DNA of 64,000 nucleotides from Levilactobacillus yonginensis (GTDB taxonomy: Bacteria > Bacillota > Bacilli > Lactobacillales > Lactobacillaceae), in the NCBI RefSeq assembly GCF_003946265.1, contig NZ_RHNO01000013.1:1-64000 (forward strand). Direction: 5' to 3'. The notes under the pieces are model-generated. The model was not told the DNA's origin. It saw nothing but the letters and a program-made list of their open reading frames with translations, and ran no database searches. Position 1 is the first letter of the stretch, and the number at the start of each line of letters is the position of its first letter. Position numbers and translations under genes: made by a program. Of the stretch, positions 34,607 through 42,340 are shown piece by piece.

Positions 34607-34736
34607 CGTGAATAACCCCACGATTCTTGTAGATCAGCGAGCAGGCTAACAGCAAGCAATCTCAATTCTCGAAGAATAACCAACCAAAATTGATGCTAAT
34701 TTATCTGAATGAATAGATTGCAATCAACGGCTAATC

Positions 34737-34890
34737 TTAGCCGAGAGGGCGCCAAATATGGGCTCAGGCGCCTCGTTGTTCTTAGCCGTTTACGGCTTAG
34801 AACAAGGCCAAGCTTGAAGACTCGGGTTTTTCGAGGCTTCAAGTTGTGCCGGCACCGTTCCAGCCCATATTTGGCGCCCGGTAAGGCGGA
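34737..34890 (-). repeat. Structured intergenic repeat, copy 5 (hybrid form)
   Basis: Perfect 18-bp outer stem GGGCGCCAAATATGGGCT (34747-34764) with AGCCCATATTTGGCGCCC (34862-34879). It has a perfect arm TTGTTCTTAGCCG/CGGCTTAGAACAA (34776-34805) and a GCTTGAAGACTCG/CGAGGCTTCAAGT arm. The conserved-loop hairpin is missing. Flanks match type II copies (TTAGCCGAGAGG, CCGGTAAGGCG). Confidence 0.85.
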
Positions 34891-34924
34891 ACATTAGCCA
34901 CGAGAAAAGTAAATTGAAAAGAGT

Positions 34925-34972
34925 TCATGAGGGGTGATTCCCAGTAGGTCAACGGGAATCACCCCTCATCTT
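34925..34972 (+). terminator. Terminator upstream of rsmG
   Basis: GAGGGGTGATTCCC...GGGAATCACCCCTC, with a T-rich tail on the plus strand. Confidence 0.8.
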
Positions 34973-35015
34973 ATTTTCCCTGGGCAATTGCCGTTTCATG
35001 TGACGCCGCTTTTCG

Positions 35016-35021
35016 GTATAA
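35016..35021 (+). promoter_or_regulatory. rsmG promoter -10
   Basis: TATAAT, with TTTCAT (34994-34999) as a weak -35 at spacing 16. The leader holds the dyad at 35106-35125. Confidence 0.5.
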
Positions 35022-35105
35022 TAGGAAACGACGTGAAGACGAGCCCCAATTGAACCGTCAGTTCGGTTGCGTTTCGCCTGTAAGTAAGGTAAAGTATAAA
35101 TAAGC

Positions 35106-35125
35106 GTGAAACAATTGTGTTTCAC
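35106..35125. other. Dyad of parS half-sites in reversed order
   Basis: GTGAAAC-AATTGT-GTTTCAC. These are the two halves of the parS consensus (TGTTTCACGTGAAACA) but with reversed order. It lies 24 nt upstream of rsmG. It could be a hairpin or a variant ParB/Noc-family site. Confidence 0.35.
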
Positions 35126-35148
35126 AGAAGTGAACTGGGAGATATTGC

Positions 35149-35877
35149 ATGAATCCTGAAGAATTTCGTGCCGCGCTCGCTGCGCAGGGCATTGCGTTAA
35201 ACGACACACAGCAACAACAATTCGCTGACTACTACCAATTCTTGGTGGCGACCAACGAACACGTTAATTTAACCACGATTACCGCGGAGCCCGACGTCTA
35301 CTTGAAACATTTTTATGACTCGGTGACCCCCGCTTTTTACGTGCCCGCAATGCGGACGGAACCGTTGACGCTCTGTGACGTGGGAGCCGGAGCTGGCTTT
35401 CCTTCGTTACCGTTGAAGATCCTGTTCCCGCAACTGCAGATCACGATCGTAGATTCGTTGAACAAGCGGATCACTTTCCTAAACGACCTGGCAGCCAAGT
35501 TGAACCTGACCGGCGTTGCGTTTCATCACGCGCGGGCCGAAGAGTTCGGTGGCAAACGGGCCGATTCCCGGGAAGCGTTTGACCTCGTGACGGCCCGCGC
35601 CGTTGCCCGGATGTCCGTGCTGAGTGAACTGTGCCTGCCACTGGTTAAGGTCGGTGGCCAGTTTGTTGCGTTAAAAGCGGCTCAGACGGAGAATGAATTG
35701 GCTGTCAGCCAGACGGCTATCACCACGTTGGGCGGTAAGCTGAACGCGGACCATGCTTTTAATTTGCCTGAATCCAACGACCCACGTCACATCGTGGTCA
35801 TTGACAAGGTCAAGCACACACCTAAGCGGTACCCACGTAAGGCGGGAACACCGAACCGGGAGCCGTTAGAAGATTAA
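35149..35877 (+). CDS. rsmG: 16S rRNA (guanine527-N7)-methyltransferase RsmG
   Basis: 242-residue SAM-dependent methyltransferase that modifies G527 of 16S rRNA. It has the family motif [41 protein letters not shown] (SAM loop and acidic ribose contact), AEEF and VTARAVARM, ending with [19 protein letters not shown] precedes the ATG. It starts the origin-proximal block rsmG-noc-parA-parB. Loss of RsmG gives low-level streptomycin resistance in related bacteria. Confidence 0.96.
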   Translation: MNPEEFRAALAAQGIALNDTQQQQFADYYQFLVATNEHVNLTTITAEPDVYLKHFYDSVTPAFYVPAMRTEPLTLCDVGAGAGFPSLPLKILFPQLQITIVDSLNKRITFLNDLAAKLNLTGVAFHHARAEEFGGKRADSREAFDLVTARAVARMSVLSELCLPLVKVGGQFVALKAAQTENELAVSQTAITTLGGKLNADHAFNLPESNDPRHIVVIDKVKHTPKRYPRKAGTPNREPLED

Positions 35878-35896
35878 TGGGATGGGGGTAAGATAA

Positions 35897-36730
35897 TTGC
35901 CATTTTCATTATTTGGAAATAATCGGGAAAAAGCCACGCATCCGGCACATCCTGTGAAACAAAACGTGGTGATGATTCCGGTTGCGCAGATCATTCCCAA
36001 CCGGTTTCAACCGCGGCGTCGCTTCGATGCCACGGGCATTACGGAGCTGGCCCAAACCATTCAAGAGCACGGGCTCTTACAGCCCATCGTGCTCCGGGAA
36101 TACGAGACCGACCATTACGAATTGATTGCCGGTGAACGGCGTTTTCGGGCCGTCTCGTATTTGAAATGGGAGACAGTGCCAGCTATTATCGAATCCATGA
36201 ACGACGACGAAACGGCCTCCATGGCGCTGATTGAAAACCTTCAGCGTGAAGAGTTGACCGCCGTTGAAGAGGCCCACGCCTATCAACAGTTGATGGAACT
36301 CAACCACATGACGCAGGCGCAACTGGCAGAAGGCATTGGGAAGTCCCAAGGCTTTGTGGCCAACAAATTGCGATTGCTCAAACTGAGTGCACCCGTGACC
36401 GACGCCATTTTGGATCCTAAGATTACGGAACGTCATGGCCGTGCGCTATTGGCCGTTCCCACTGCGGATCAAGGTACCGTGTTGAAGACGGTGATCGACG
36501 AGGGCCTCACGGTCAAGGAGACCGAGGCGCTAATCGCCAAAGGAAAGCAACCCAAGAAGAAACGACGCCGGGTGACGAAACGTAGCGTAACGGGGGATAC
36601 CCGCATCGCCGTGAACACCATTCGTAAGTCAGTCAAGATGGTTACCGACGCCGGAATGACGTTGACGACCAAGGAAGAGGAGACGGCTGACGGTTACCGC
36701 ATCACAATAGATATTCCCAAAGAAAGCTAG
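35897..36730 (+). CDS. noc: Nucleoid occlusion protein Noc (ParB family)
   Basis: 277-residue ParB-like protein. The N-terminus (PFSLFGNN) is a short amphipathic stretch as in Noc proteins, which bind the membrane. Then come the CTP-binding ParB/Srx region (IIPNRFQPRRRFD, GLLQPIVLREYE, AGERRFRA), the helix-turn-helix region (MTQAQLAEGIGKSQGFVANKLRLL) and the C-terminal dimer region. The start codon is TTG, supported by GGGGGTA upstream. Paired with the separate parB at 37502, it is Noc by position and N-terminus. It blocks division over the nucleoid. Confidence 0.9.
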   Translation: MPFSLFGNNREKATHPAHPVKQNVVMIPVAQIIPNRFQPRRRFDATGITELAQTIQEHGLLQPIVLREYETDHYELIAGERRFRAVSYLKWETVPAIIESMNDDETASMALIENLQREELTAVEEAHAYQQLMELNHMTQAQLAEGIGKSQGFVANKLRLLKLSAPVTDAILDPKITERHGRALLAVPTADQGTVLKTVIDEGLTVKETEALIAKGKQPKKKRRRVTKRSVTGDTRIAVNTIRKSVKMVTDAGMTLTTKEEETADGYRITIDIPKES

Positions 36731-36744
36731 AGGTGGAACGACAT

Positions 36745-37512
36745 ATGGGCTACATCATTGCATTAGCCAATCAAAAGGGCGGTGTGGGTAAGACCACGAC
36801 CGGGGTCAACTTAGGAGCCGCTTTGGCTTCAGCTGGCCAAAAAGTCCTGCTGGTGGATACCGATGCACAGGGTAACGCTACCAGTGGGGTCGGCATTCAA
36901 AAGGCCACCATTGAGCGTGAAATTTACGACGTCTTGGTCAACGAAACACCCATCCAGGAGGCCATTTTACACACGGAGCACCCTGGGTTGGACGTCGTGC
37001 CAGCAACCATCCAGCTTTCTGGGGCCGAAATTGAACTGACCCCCATGATGGCGCGGGAGACACGGTTGAAGGCTGCTCTTGACGACGTGCAGGACAGCTA
37101 CGATTACATCTTGATCGATTGCCCACCATCGCTGGGACTGTTGACCATCAACGCGTTTACGGCCGCTAACTCGATCCTGATTCCCGTGCAGAGTGAATAC
37201 TACGCGCTGGAAGGATTGACGCAGCTGTTGAACACGGTCAAGCTGGTCCAAAAGCACTTTAACCGCGACCTGAAGATCGAAGGCGTGCTGTTGACGCTGT
37301 ACGATGCCCGGACGAACCTGGGTAAGCAGGTCAACGAAGAAGTTAAAAAGTATTTCCAAAACAAGGTCTACGCCACGATTATTCCGCGGAACGTTCAGTT
37401 AGCGGAAGCACCTAGTCACGGCATGCCAATTATTGATTACGCACCGAAATCTAAAGGCGCGGAAGTTTACTCTGAACTCGCAAAGGAAGTGCTAGCTGCC
37501 CATGGCAAGTAA
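36745..37512 (+). CDS. parA: Chromosome partition ATPase ParA (Soj)
   Basis: 255-residue Walker ATPase. The deviant Walker A KGGVGKTTTGVNLGAAL is near residue 10. VDTDAQGNAT follows. DYILIDCPPSLGLLT holds Walker B. The ATG at 36745 is preferred to a GTG at 36733 because AGAGGTGG then lies at normal spacing. It shares four bases with parB and works with it at parS to segregate and time replication of the chromosome. Confidence 0.95.
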   Translation: MGYIIALANQKGGVGKTTTGVNLGAALASAGQKVLLVDTDAQGNATSGVGIQKATIEREIYDVLVNETPIQEAILHTEHPGLDVVPATIQLSGAEIELTPMMARETRLKAALDDVQDSYDYILIDCPPSLGLLTINAFTAANSILIPVQSEYYALEGLTQLLNTVKLVQKHFNRDLKIEGVLLTLYDARTNLGKQVNEEVKKYFQNKVYATIIPRNVQLAEAPSHGMPIIDYAPKSKGAEVYSELAKEVLAAHGK

Positions 37513-38386
37513 GAAAGAGAAAAGTTTAGGACGGGGAATCGACGCGCTGTTTGCGGAAAACGGCGTGGACACCGGCGAAGAGACCGTTGCTGACCTGACG
37601 TTAGCCGATATCCGGCCCAACCCGTATCAGCCACGGCAGAAGTTTGATAAGAAGGGGTTAGACGACCTGGCAGCCTCCATTCAAAAGGCCGGCGTCTTTC
37701 AACCGATCATCGTGCGTCAACCGGACAAGCAGGTCCAACGTTACGAGATCCTAGCTGGCGAACGGCGTTTCAGAGCGTCCAAGCTGGCTGGTAAGGACAC
37801 AATCCCTGGCATCGTCAGAGACGTGACCGAGGAACAGATGATGGAGATCGCCGTGTTGGAAAACCTCCAGCGCGAAGATTTGACGCCACTGGAAGAGGCC
37901 GAAGCCTACGATACGTTGATGACTAAATTAACGTTGACGCAGGCGCAAGTCTCCGAACGGTTGGGGAAGAGTCGGCCATACATCGCCAACTACCTGCGTT
38001 TGCTCGGCTTGCCTAAGGCTGTGAAGGATATGCTCCAACACAACGAGCTGTCAATGGGGCAGGCCCGGACGCTGTTGTCCTTGAAGGACAAGAGTAAATT
38101 GGTCGCCTTGGCTAAGAAGGCAGTCGCAGATGGTATGACCGTGCGGACGCTGGAGGCCGAAGTTGGTAAGCTGAATGGTGCAGCGAAGAAGCTCGCCAAG
38201 AAGCCGGCCAAGAAGAAGTCACCCTTCCTCCGGTCAACTGAGAATCAATTACAAGAACGGTTCGGCACGCAGGTCTCCATCAACGAGGCCACGAACAAGG
38301 ATCATCAGGGACACATTGAGATTGAATACATGTCTAACGATGATTTGAACCGAATCTTGGACCTACTGGATATCCACTTGGATTAG
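37502..38386 (+). CDS. parB: Chromosome partition protein ParB (Spo0J)
   Basis: 294-residue ParB. KSLGRGIDALFAENGVD at the start is the ParA-stimulating tail. NPYQPRQKFD, GVFQPIIVRQ and GERRFRA form the CTPase domain. LTQAQVSERLGKSRPYIANYLRLLGLP is the parS-binding helix-turn-helix. The C-terminus (EYMSNDDLNRILDLLDIHLD) dimerises. Overlaps the end of parA. Cells should have parS sites nearby. Confidence 0.95.
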   Translation: MASKKEKSLGRGIDALFAENGVDTGEETVADLTLADIRPNPYQPRQKFDKKGLDDLAASIQKAGVFQPIIVRQPDKQVQRYEILAGERRFRASKLAGKDTIPGIVRDVTEEQMMEIAVLENLQREDLTPLEEAEAYDTLMTKLTLTQAQVSERLGKSRPYIANYLRLLGLPKAVKDMLQHNELSMGQARTLLSLKDKSKLVALAKKAVADGMTVRTLEAEVGKLNGAAKKLAKKPAKKKSPFLRSTENQLQERFGTQVSINEATNKDHQGHIEIEYMSNDDLNRILDLLDIHLD

Positions 38387-38406
38387 CGAACATTGGAGGG
38401 AAAGCC

Positions 38407-38613
38407 ATGTACGATTTAGGTGATTTGGTAGAAATGAAGAAGCCCCATCCTTGCGGAACTAACCGTTGGGAAATTACCCGGATGGGTGCGGATATCAAAA
38501 TCAAGTGTACCAACTGCGGGCACGTGGTAATGCTCTCGCGGCGTGATTTCGAAAAAAAACTTAAAAAGGTGCTGGTCCGTAAGGCCGACGCTGACAATGG
38601 AAAGAGTGAATAA
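38407..38613 (+). CDS. DUF951 family protein
   Basis: 68-residue protein with the DUF951 pattern VEMKKPHPCGTNRWEITRMGADIKIKC and a CxxC-like CTNCGH. It sits between parB and ychF, as usual in Firmicutes. Function unknown. Likely binds a metal through its cysteines. Confidence 0.9.
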   Translation: MYDLGDLVEMKKPHPCGTNRWEITRMGADIKIKCTNCGHVVMLSRRDFEKKLKKVLVRKADADNGKSE

Positions 38614-38618
38614 TTTTT

Positions 38619-39719
38619 ATGTCATTAACTGCAGGGATTGTCGGACTGCCCAACGTCGGTAAGTCCACTTTATTTAACGCGATTACAAAGGCCGGGGCCG
38701 AAATGGCGAACTACCCATTTGCAACCATTGACCCTAACGTGGGGATGGTAGAAGTTCCAGATAGCCGGCTCGACCGGATTCAAGAACTGATTCCAGCTAA
38801 AAAAGTTGTCCCAACCACGTTTGAATTTACGGATATTGCCGGAATCGTTAAGGGTGCCAGCAAGGGTGAAGGTCTAGGAAACCAATTCCTGGAAAACATT
38901 CGCCAAGTGGACGCTATCGTCCACGTTGTGCGGGCATTTGACGACGACAACATCACCCACGTTTCTGGGAAGATCGATCCAATCGATGATATCGAAACCA
39001 TTAACTTGGAACTCGGTCTCTCCGACTTGGAAGCCGTTAACAAGCGGTTGGCTAAGGTTGAACGGGCGGCTAAGGGGAGTGACAAGGAAGCTAAGGCTGA
39101 ATTGTCCGTTCTCGAAAAAATCAAGCCAGTTCTCGAAGCCGGCGGTGCCGTTCGGACCATTGACTTTGATGAAGAAGAAATGAAGATCGTTAAGGGCCTC
39201 TTCTTATTGACGTCTAAGCCAGTCTTATACGTGGCCAACATTGCCGAAGACGACATGGCTGATCCTGAGGATTCCAAGTACTTTGGTCTCATCAAGGATT
39301 ACGCTGCTAAGGAAGGCGCCGAAGCCATTGCCGTAGCCGCTGAAGCCGAAGAAGAAATCGCCCAATTGGACGATGACGAGAAGCAAGACTTCTTGGAAGC
39401 TGAAGGCGTCGAGGAACCTGGGTTGAACCGTTTGATTCGGGCTTCATACACGCTCTTAGGCCTGCAAACGTTCTTTACGGCTGGTGGTAAGGAAACTCGT
39501 GCCTGGACGTTTAAGAAGGGGACTAAGGCCCCTCAAGCAGCCGGGATTATTCACTCCGACTTTGAACGTGGGTTTATCCGTGCTGAAGTGATGGCCTTTG
39601 ATTCTTTGGATGAATTTGAATCCGAAAGTGCCGTTAAGGAAGCCGGTAAGCTCCGGGTCGAAGGGAAAGACTACGTGATGGAAGACGGCGACATCGTCGA
39701 ATTCCGTTTCAACGTTTAG
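38619..39719 (+). CDS. ychF: Ribosome-associated ATPase YchF (OLA1 type)
   Basis: 366-residue Obg-like ATPase of the TRAFAC class. G1 loop VGLPNVGKSTLFNAIT. Switch region DIAGIVKGASKGEGLGNQFL. The G4-like NIAEDD shows the non-NKxD motif that makes it ATP-specific. The C-terminal TGS domain (ETRAWTFKKGTKAPQAAGIIHSDF) is present. It is associated with ribosomes and oxidative-stress control in bacteria. Codon use suggests high expression. Confidence 0.97.
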   Translation: MSLTAGIVGLPNVGKSTLFNAITKAGAEMANYPFATIDPNVGMVEVPDSRLDRIQELIPAKKVVPTTFEFTDIAGIVKGASKGEGLGNQFLENIRQVDAIVHVVRAFDDDNITHVSGKIDPIDDIETINLELGLSDLEAVNKRLAKVERAAKGSDKEAKAELSVLEKIKPVLEAGGAVRTIDFDEEEMKIVKGLFLLTSKPVLYVANIAEDDMADPEDSKYFGLIKDYAAKEGAEAIAVAAEAEEEIAQLDDDEKQDFLEAEGVEEPGLNRLIRASYTLLGLQTFFTAGGKETRAWTFKKGTKAPQAAGIIHSDFERGFIRAEVMAFDSLDEFESESAVKEAGKLRVEGKDYVMEDGDIVEFRFNV

Positions 39720-39735
39720 AAGGGAAACTGTATAG

Positions 39736-40464
39736 ATGAGTGATAACAAAGAAACGCCACGGAACGCGGGCGTGCACCAAAACCGCAATACCGTTGCGTC
39801 TAACGAACGGGCAGCCTTTGACAACGTCGGGCTGACCAAGCGGAACGCCGACTACATGTTCCGGTTCAACAAGGCCTTGGAAAAGACCAAGCTGACGCCG
39901 GAAAAGAAGGCGGCCGCTGTTCAAAAGATGGTCGCAGAATTAGTCGATGGCCAAAAGAGTGGGGCAACCGCTAAGAACCTGTACGGGGATGTCGATGCGC
40001 GGGTCAAGGAAGTCGTTGAAGGGCCTGAACGTGAGGTTCAAGTCTTCGGCGGTCCTGATTACTGGCCAAACATGATTTACAACGCGCTGTCATTCTTCAT
40101 GATCTTTAACTTGATGTTCGGGGTACTCTACCTGTTTAGCCCGAACCTGGTCAAGGAAAGTAATAGCCCAATTGGGATTTCAGCCATCATTATCAGTGCG
40201 ATTGGTGCCGGGTTCATTATGCCGATCATGCCTAAGCTGTTCGATCCAAAGATCAAACATAAGTACAACGGGTGGATTCGCCTGTTGATCGTCTTAGGTG
40301 GGTTCTTGATCTGGATGGTGCTGTTCTTCTTCGCACAACTGATGCCACGGACGATCAACCCTGTTCTGGGGGGTTGGCCTAGCTTGATGCTGGCTGTGTT
40401 CTCTGGTATCGGTATGTACTGGATTCGCCGGAATTACAAGATTACTGGTGGGTTCTTCGGTTAA
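39736..40464 (+). CDS. DUF1129 family membrane protein
   Basis: 242-residue protein. The hydrophilic N-terminal ~95 residues (LTKRNADYMFRFNKAL) are followed by four membrane segments (ALSFFMIFNLMFGVLYLF, ISAIIISAIGAGFIMPIM, LLIVLGGFLIWMVLFFF, MLAVFSGIGMYWI). DUF1129 proteins follow ychF in Lactobacillaceae. Function unknown. Confidence 0.85.
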   Translation: MSDNKETPRNAGVHQNRNTVASNERAAFDNVGLTKRNADYMFRFNKALEKTKLTPEKKAAAVQKMVAELVDGQKSGATAKNLYGDVDARVKEVVEGPEREVQVFGGPDYWPNMIYNALSFFMIFNLMFGVLYLFSPNLVKESNSPIGISAIIISAIGAGFIMPIMPKLFDPKIKHKYNGWIRLLIVLGGFLIWMVLFFFAQLMPRTINPVLGGWPSLMLAVFSGIGMYWIRRNYKITGGFFG

Positions 40465-40496
40465 TTAACCGTGGCTGTGATTGTGGAGGTGTGTGG

Positions 40497-40669
40497 CCGC
40501 CTGCGGCTGCCAGGGACTGCGCTGTGGGGCGAACCTGGGAGCCAAAAAGCGGTCTCCCAGGCGCCTTGAAACCTCGCTCAGTTCGCGAGTTTCCAAGGTC
40601 GGCCCATGTTCTAAGCGGTAAACCGCTAAGAACATCGACACAGCGCAGTCCCTGGCTTCCTCCGGCTCA
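40497..40669 (+). repeat. Structured intergenic repeat, copy 6 (type I)
   Basis: Perfect 18-bp outer stem GCCAGGGACTGCGCTGTG (40509-40526) with its complement at 40639-40656. Internal arms: CCTGGGAG/CTCCCAGG, CTTGAAACCTCGC/GCGAGTTTCCAAG and ATGTTCTAAGCGG/CCGCTAAGAACAT. Flanks CCGCCTGCGGC and CCTCCGGC. Confidence 0.92.
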
Positions 40670-40775
40670 CGTCGGTGGTTAGCTAGTCCGCTTTATTGCC
40701 GAGCACCAGTCATATTTTAATCTGTAGTGGGGTCGGGACATTTTGTTCCGACCTTTTTTGTTACAGTGAATTGCA

Positions 40776-40946
40776 TGCCGCCTGCGGCTGACTGGGGCCA
40801 CGCTGTGGGACGAACCTGGGAGCCAAAGGGCGGTCTCTCAGGCGCCTTGAAACCTCACCAAGTTCGTGAGTTTCCCAGGTCGGCCCATGTTCTAAGCGAA
40901 GACCGCTAAGAACATCGACACAGCGTGGCCCCAGTCAGCCTCCGGC
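40776..40946 (+). repeat. Structured intergenic repeat, copy 7 (type I)
   Basis: Perfect 20-bp outer stem, CTGACTGGGGCCACGCTGTG (40788-40807) with its complement at 40919-40938. Interior arms nearly identical to copy 6 but the outer stem differs, with both strands changed together. Direct neighbour of copy 6. Confidence 0.92.
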
Positions 40947-41101
40947 TTTAGATTGTGGTGACCTGTTCTGTTGGTAGCCAGGCTGATGATTGACCAGTAT
41001 GGGTAGAATGAATGATTCGAGTTATCTGGGATATTACTCTAATGTCCGTGATATAGGGGAGTGTTGCGGCATGCTTTCACCAGACTAATGGGTGTCAGCA
41101 A

Positions 41102-41256
41102 TGTTAGCCGAGAGGTCGTCAAATATAGGCTCAGCCGTGGAACTGTCTTAGCGGAGTGGTCTGCTCCGGTTAGACAGCGCCGGCTTGGGAGACCGTTCTT
41201 TGGCTCCCAAACGCGCGCACAGCGTTCCAGCCTATATTTGACGGCCGGCAGGCGGC
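41102..41256 (-). repeat. Structured intergenic repeat, copy 8 (type II)
   Basis: Perfect 15-bp outer stem, CGTCAAATATAGGCT (41117-41131) with its complement at 41229-41243. TTGGGAG/CTCCCAA arm with loop ACCGTTCTTTGG. CTGTCTTAGCGGAG/CTCCGGTTAGACAG arm. Flanks TTAGCCGAGAGG and CCGGCAGGCGG. Confidence 0.88.
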
Positions 41257-41509
41257 ACACAACCGACAATCCCATCAGACTGGTAAATGCAAGCCCGGAC
41301 ACTCGCTTAGTTTTGATTGGAATGATTGTAAAAAATTTTTCAGCTGGTATTTTTCAATAAATGGGCATAGTGGTACAGGGGCACAGCTGCTTGTGAAAAG
41401 ATGGCTGGTATTGGTAGACCTACAGTTCAGAATTTCAACGCTAAATGTTGACCCGTAGCGGTTAATGGGCACACTCACGAACCGGGTGGAACCTGTGAAA
41501 AGTTGGCGC

Positions 41510-41538
41510 TTGACCCGGCAAGCGGATGGCCCTATTAT
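41510..41538 (+). promoter_or_regulatory. Promoter of the Ser-rich secreted protein
   Basis: TTGACC (41510-41515) and TATTAT (41533-41538), spacing 17. Confidence 0.7.
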
Positions 41539-41604
41539 GCAACCAAGTAGTTGAGCTGCTTTCGGGCTCGACGAAAAAATCCATATTCTCGGGGAGGATT
41601 TTTT

Positions 41605-42249
41605 ATGAAAAAAGTCTTTGGATATGTTTTAGGGTTGGTTGCTGCGCTGACGCTTGCCGGGGGGATTGCCACGACCGCTAACGCTGATGGAAGTAGTGCT
41701 GACGCTGCGAGTGGTAGCGGTAGTGGGAGTGCCCCAGCTAGTGCCGTTGTGCCTTCGGGAGCTTCTGATATGAGTATCCCAATTACTGGGGGCCGAGCTG
41801 TTAGTGATTCTAGCAGTAGTTCTAGCAGTGTTGCCGGTAGCAGTTCCAGCAGTGCTGCCAACAGTAGTAGCGCCGTTGATAGCTCCAGTACTGCCAGCTC
41901 ATCATCCAGTTCCGCAACGCAAAAACCACAGAAACCAGAAAAGCCTGCGAAGAAGCCTGCTAAGGAAAAGGAAATGAGCGCTGCCAAGAAGATGCGTGGG
42001 CGTTTACACTACAAGAAGGATTCTCGCGTCATTCTCTTCCAGAAGGGCCGCAAGGGTGCTGAAGTAACGTTACGCAACCGCGAGGGCAAGTTCGTTAAGA
42101 AGTTCCGAGTTAAGAAGAACGGTAAGTTTGAAGTTCGCTTGACTGCCAAGGAAGCTAAGGAATTGAACAAGGGCGGCAAGTACTTCAAGTTCACTGTTGT
42201 GGAAAAGGGCTACAAAGCCTACACCATCCACTACTTGATCAAGAAGTAG
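41605..42249 (+). CDS. Secreted Ser-rich protein with Ig-like C-terminal domain
   Basis: 214-residue exported protein. Signal peptide 1-27 (FGYVLGLVAALTLAGGI, cleavage near ANA-D). A long Ser/Ala low-complexity linker at about 30-108 probably spans the wall. A Lys/Pro-rich stretch follows, then a C-terminal domain (about 130-214) with ILFQKGRKGAEVTLRNREGKF, KNGKFEVRLTAKEAKEL and KYFKFTVVEKGYKAYTI. This resembles bacterial Ig-like (Big_6-type) domains. Start 41605 follows GGGGAGGATT. No LPxTG motif is seen. Confidence 0.7.
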   Translation: MKKVFGYVLGLVAALTLAGGIATTANADGSSADAASGSGSGSAPASAVVPSGASDMSIPITGGRAVSDSSSSSSSVAGSSSSSAANSSSAVDSSSTASSSSSSATQKPQKPEKPAKKPAKEKEMSAAKKMRGRLHYKKDSRVILFQKGRKGAEVTLRNREGKFVKKFRVKKNGKFEVRLTAKEAKELNKGGKYFKFTVVEKGYKAYTIHYLIKK

Positions 42250-42255
42250 CCAATC

Positions 42256-42294
42256 AGTTTTAAAGAGACGTGGGGAACCACGCCTTTTCTTATG
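42256..42294 (+). terminator. Terminator after the secreted protein
   Basis: AGACGTGG-GGAA-CCACGCCTTTTCTT. Confidence 0.65.
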
Positions 42295-42340
42295 CAGAGA
42301 GATTGATTGTTCACCGAATTAATGGGGAGGGGCAATTATT

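Noticed and set aside
34992-35007. parS site
   Set aside because: Only about 11 of 16 positions match the consensus, too few to call.
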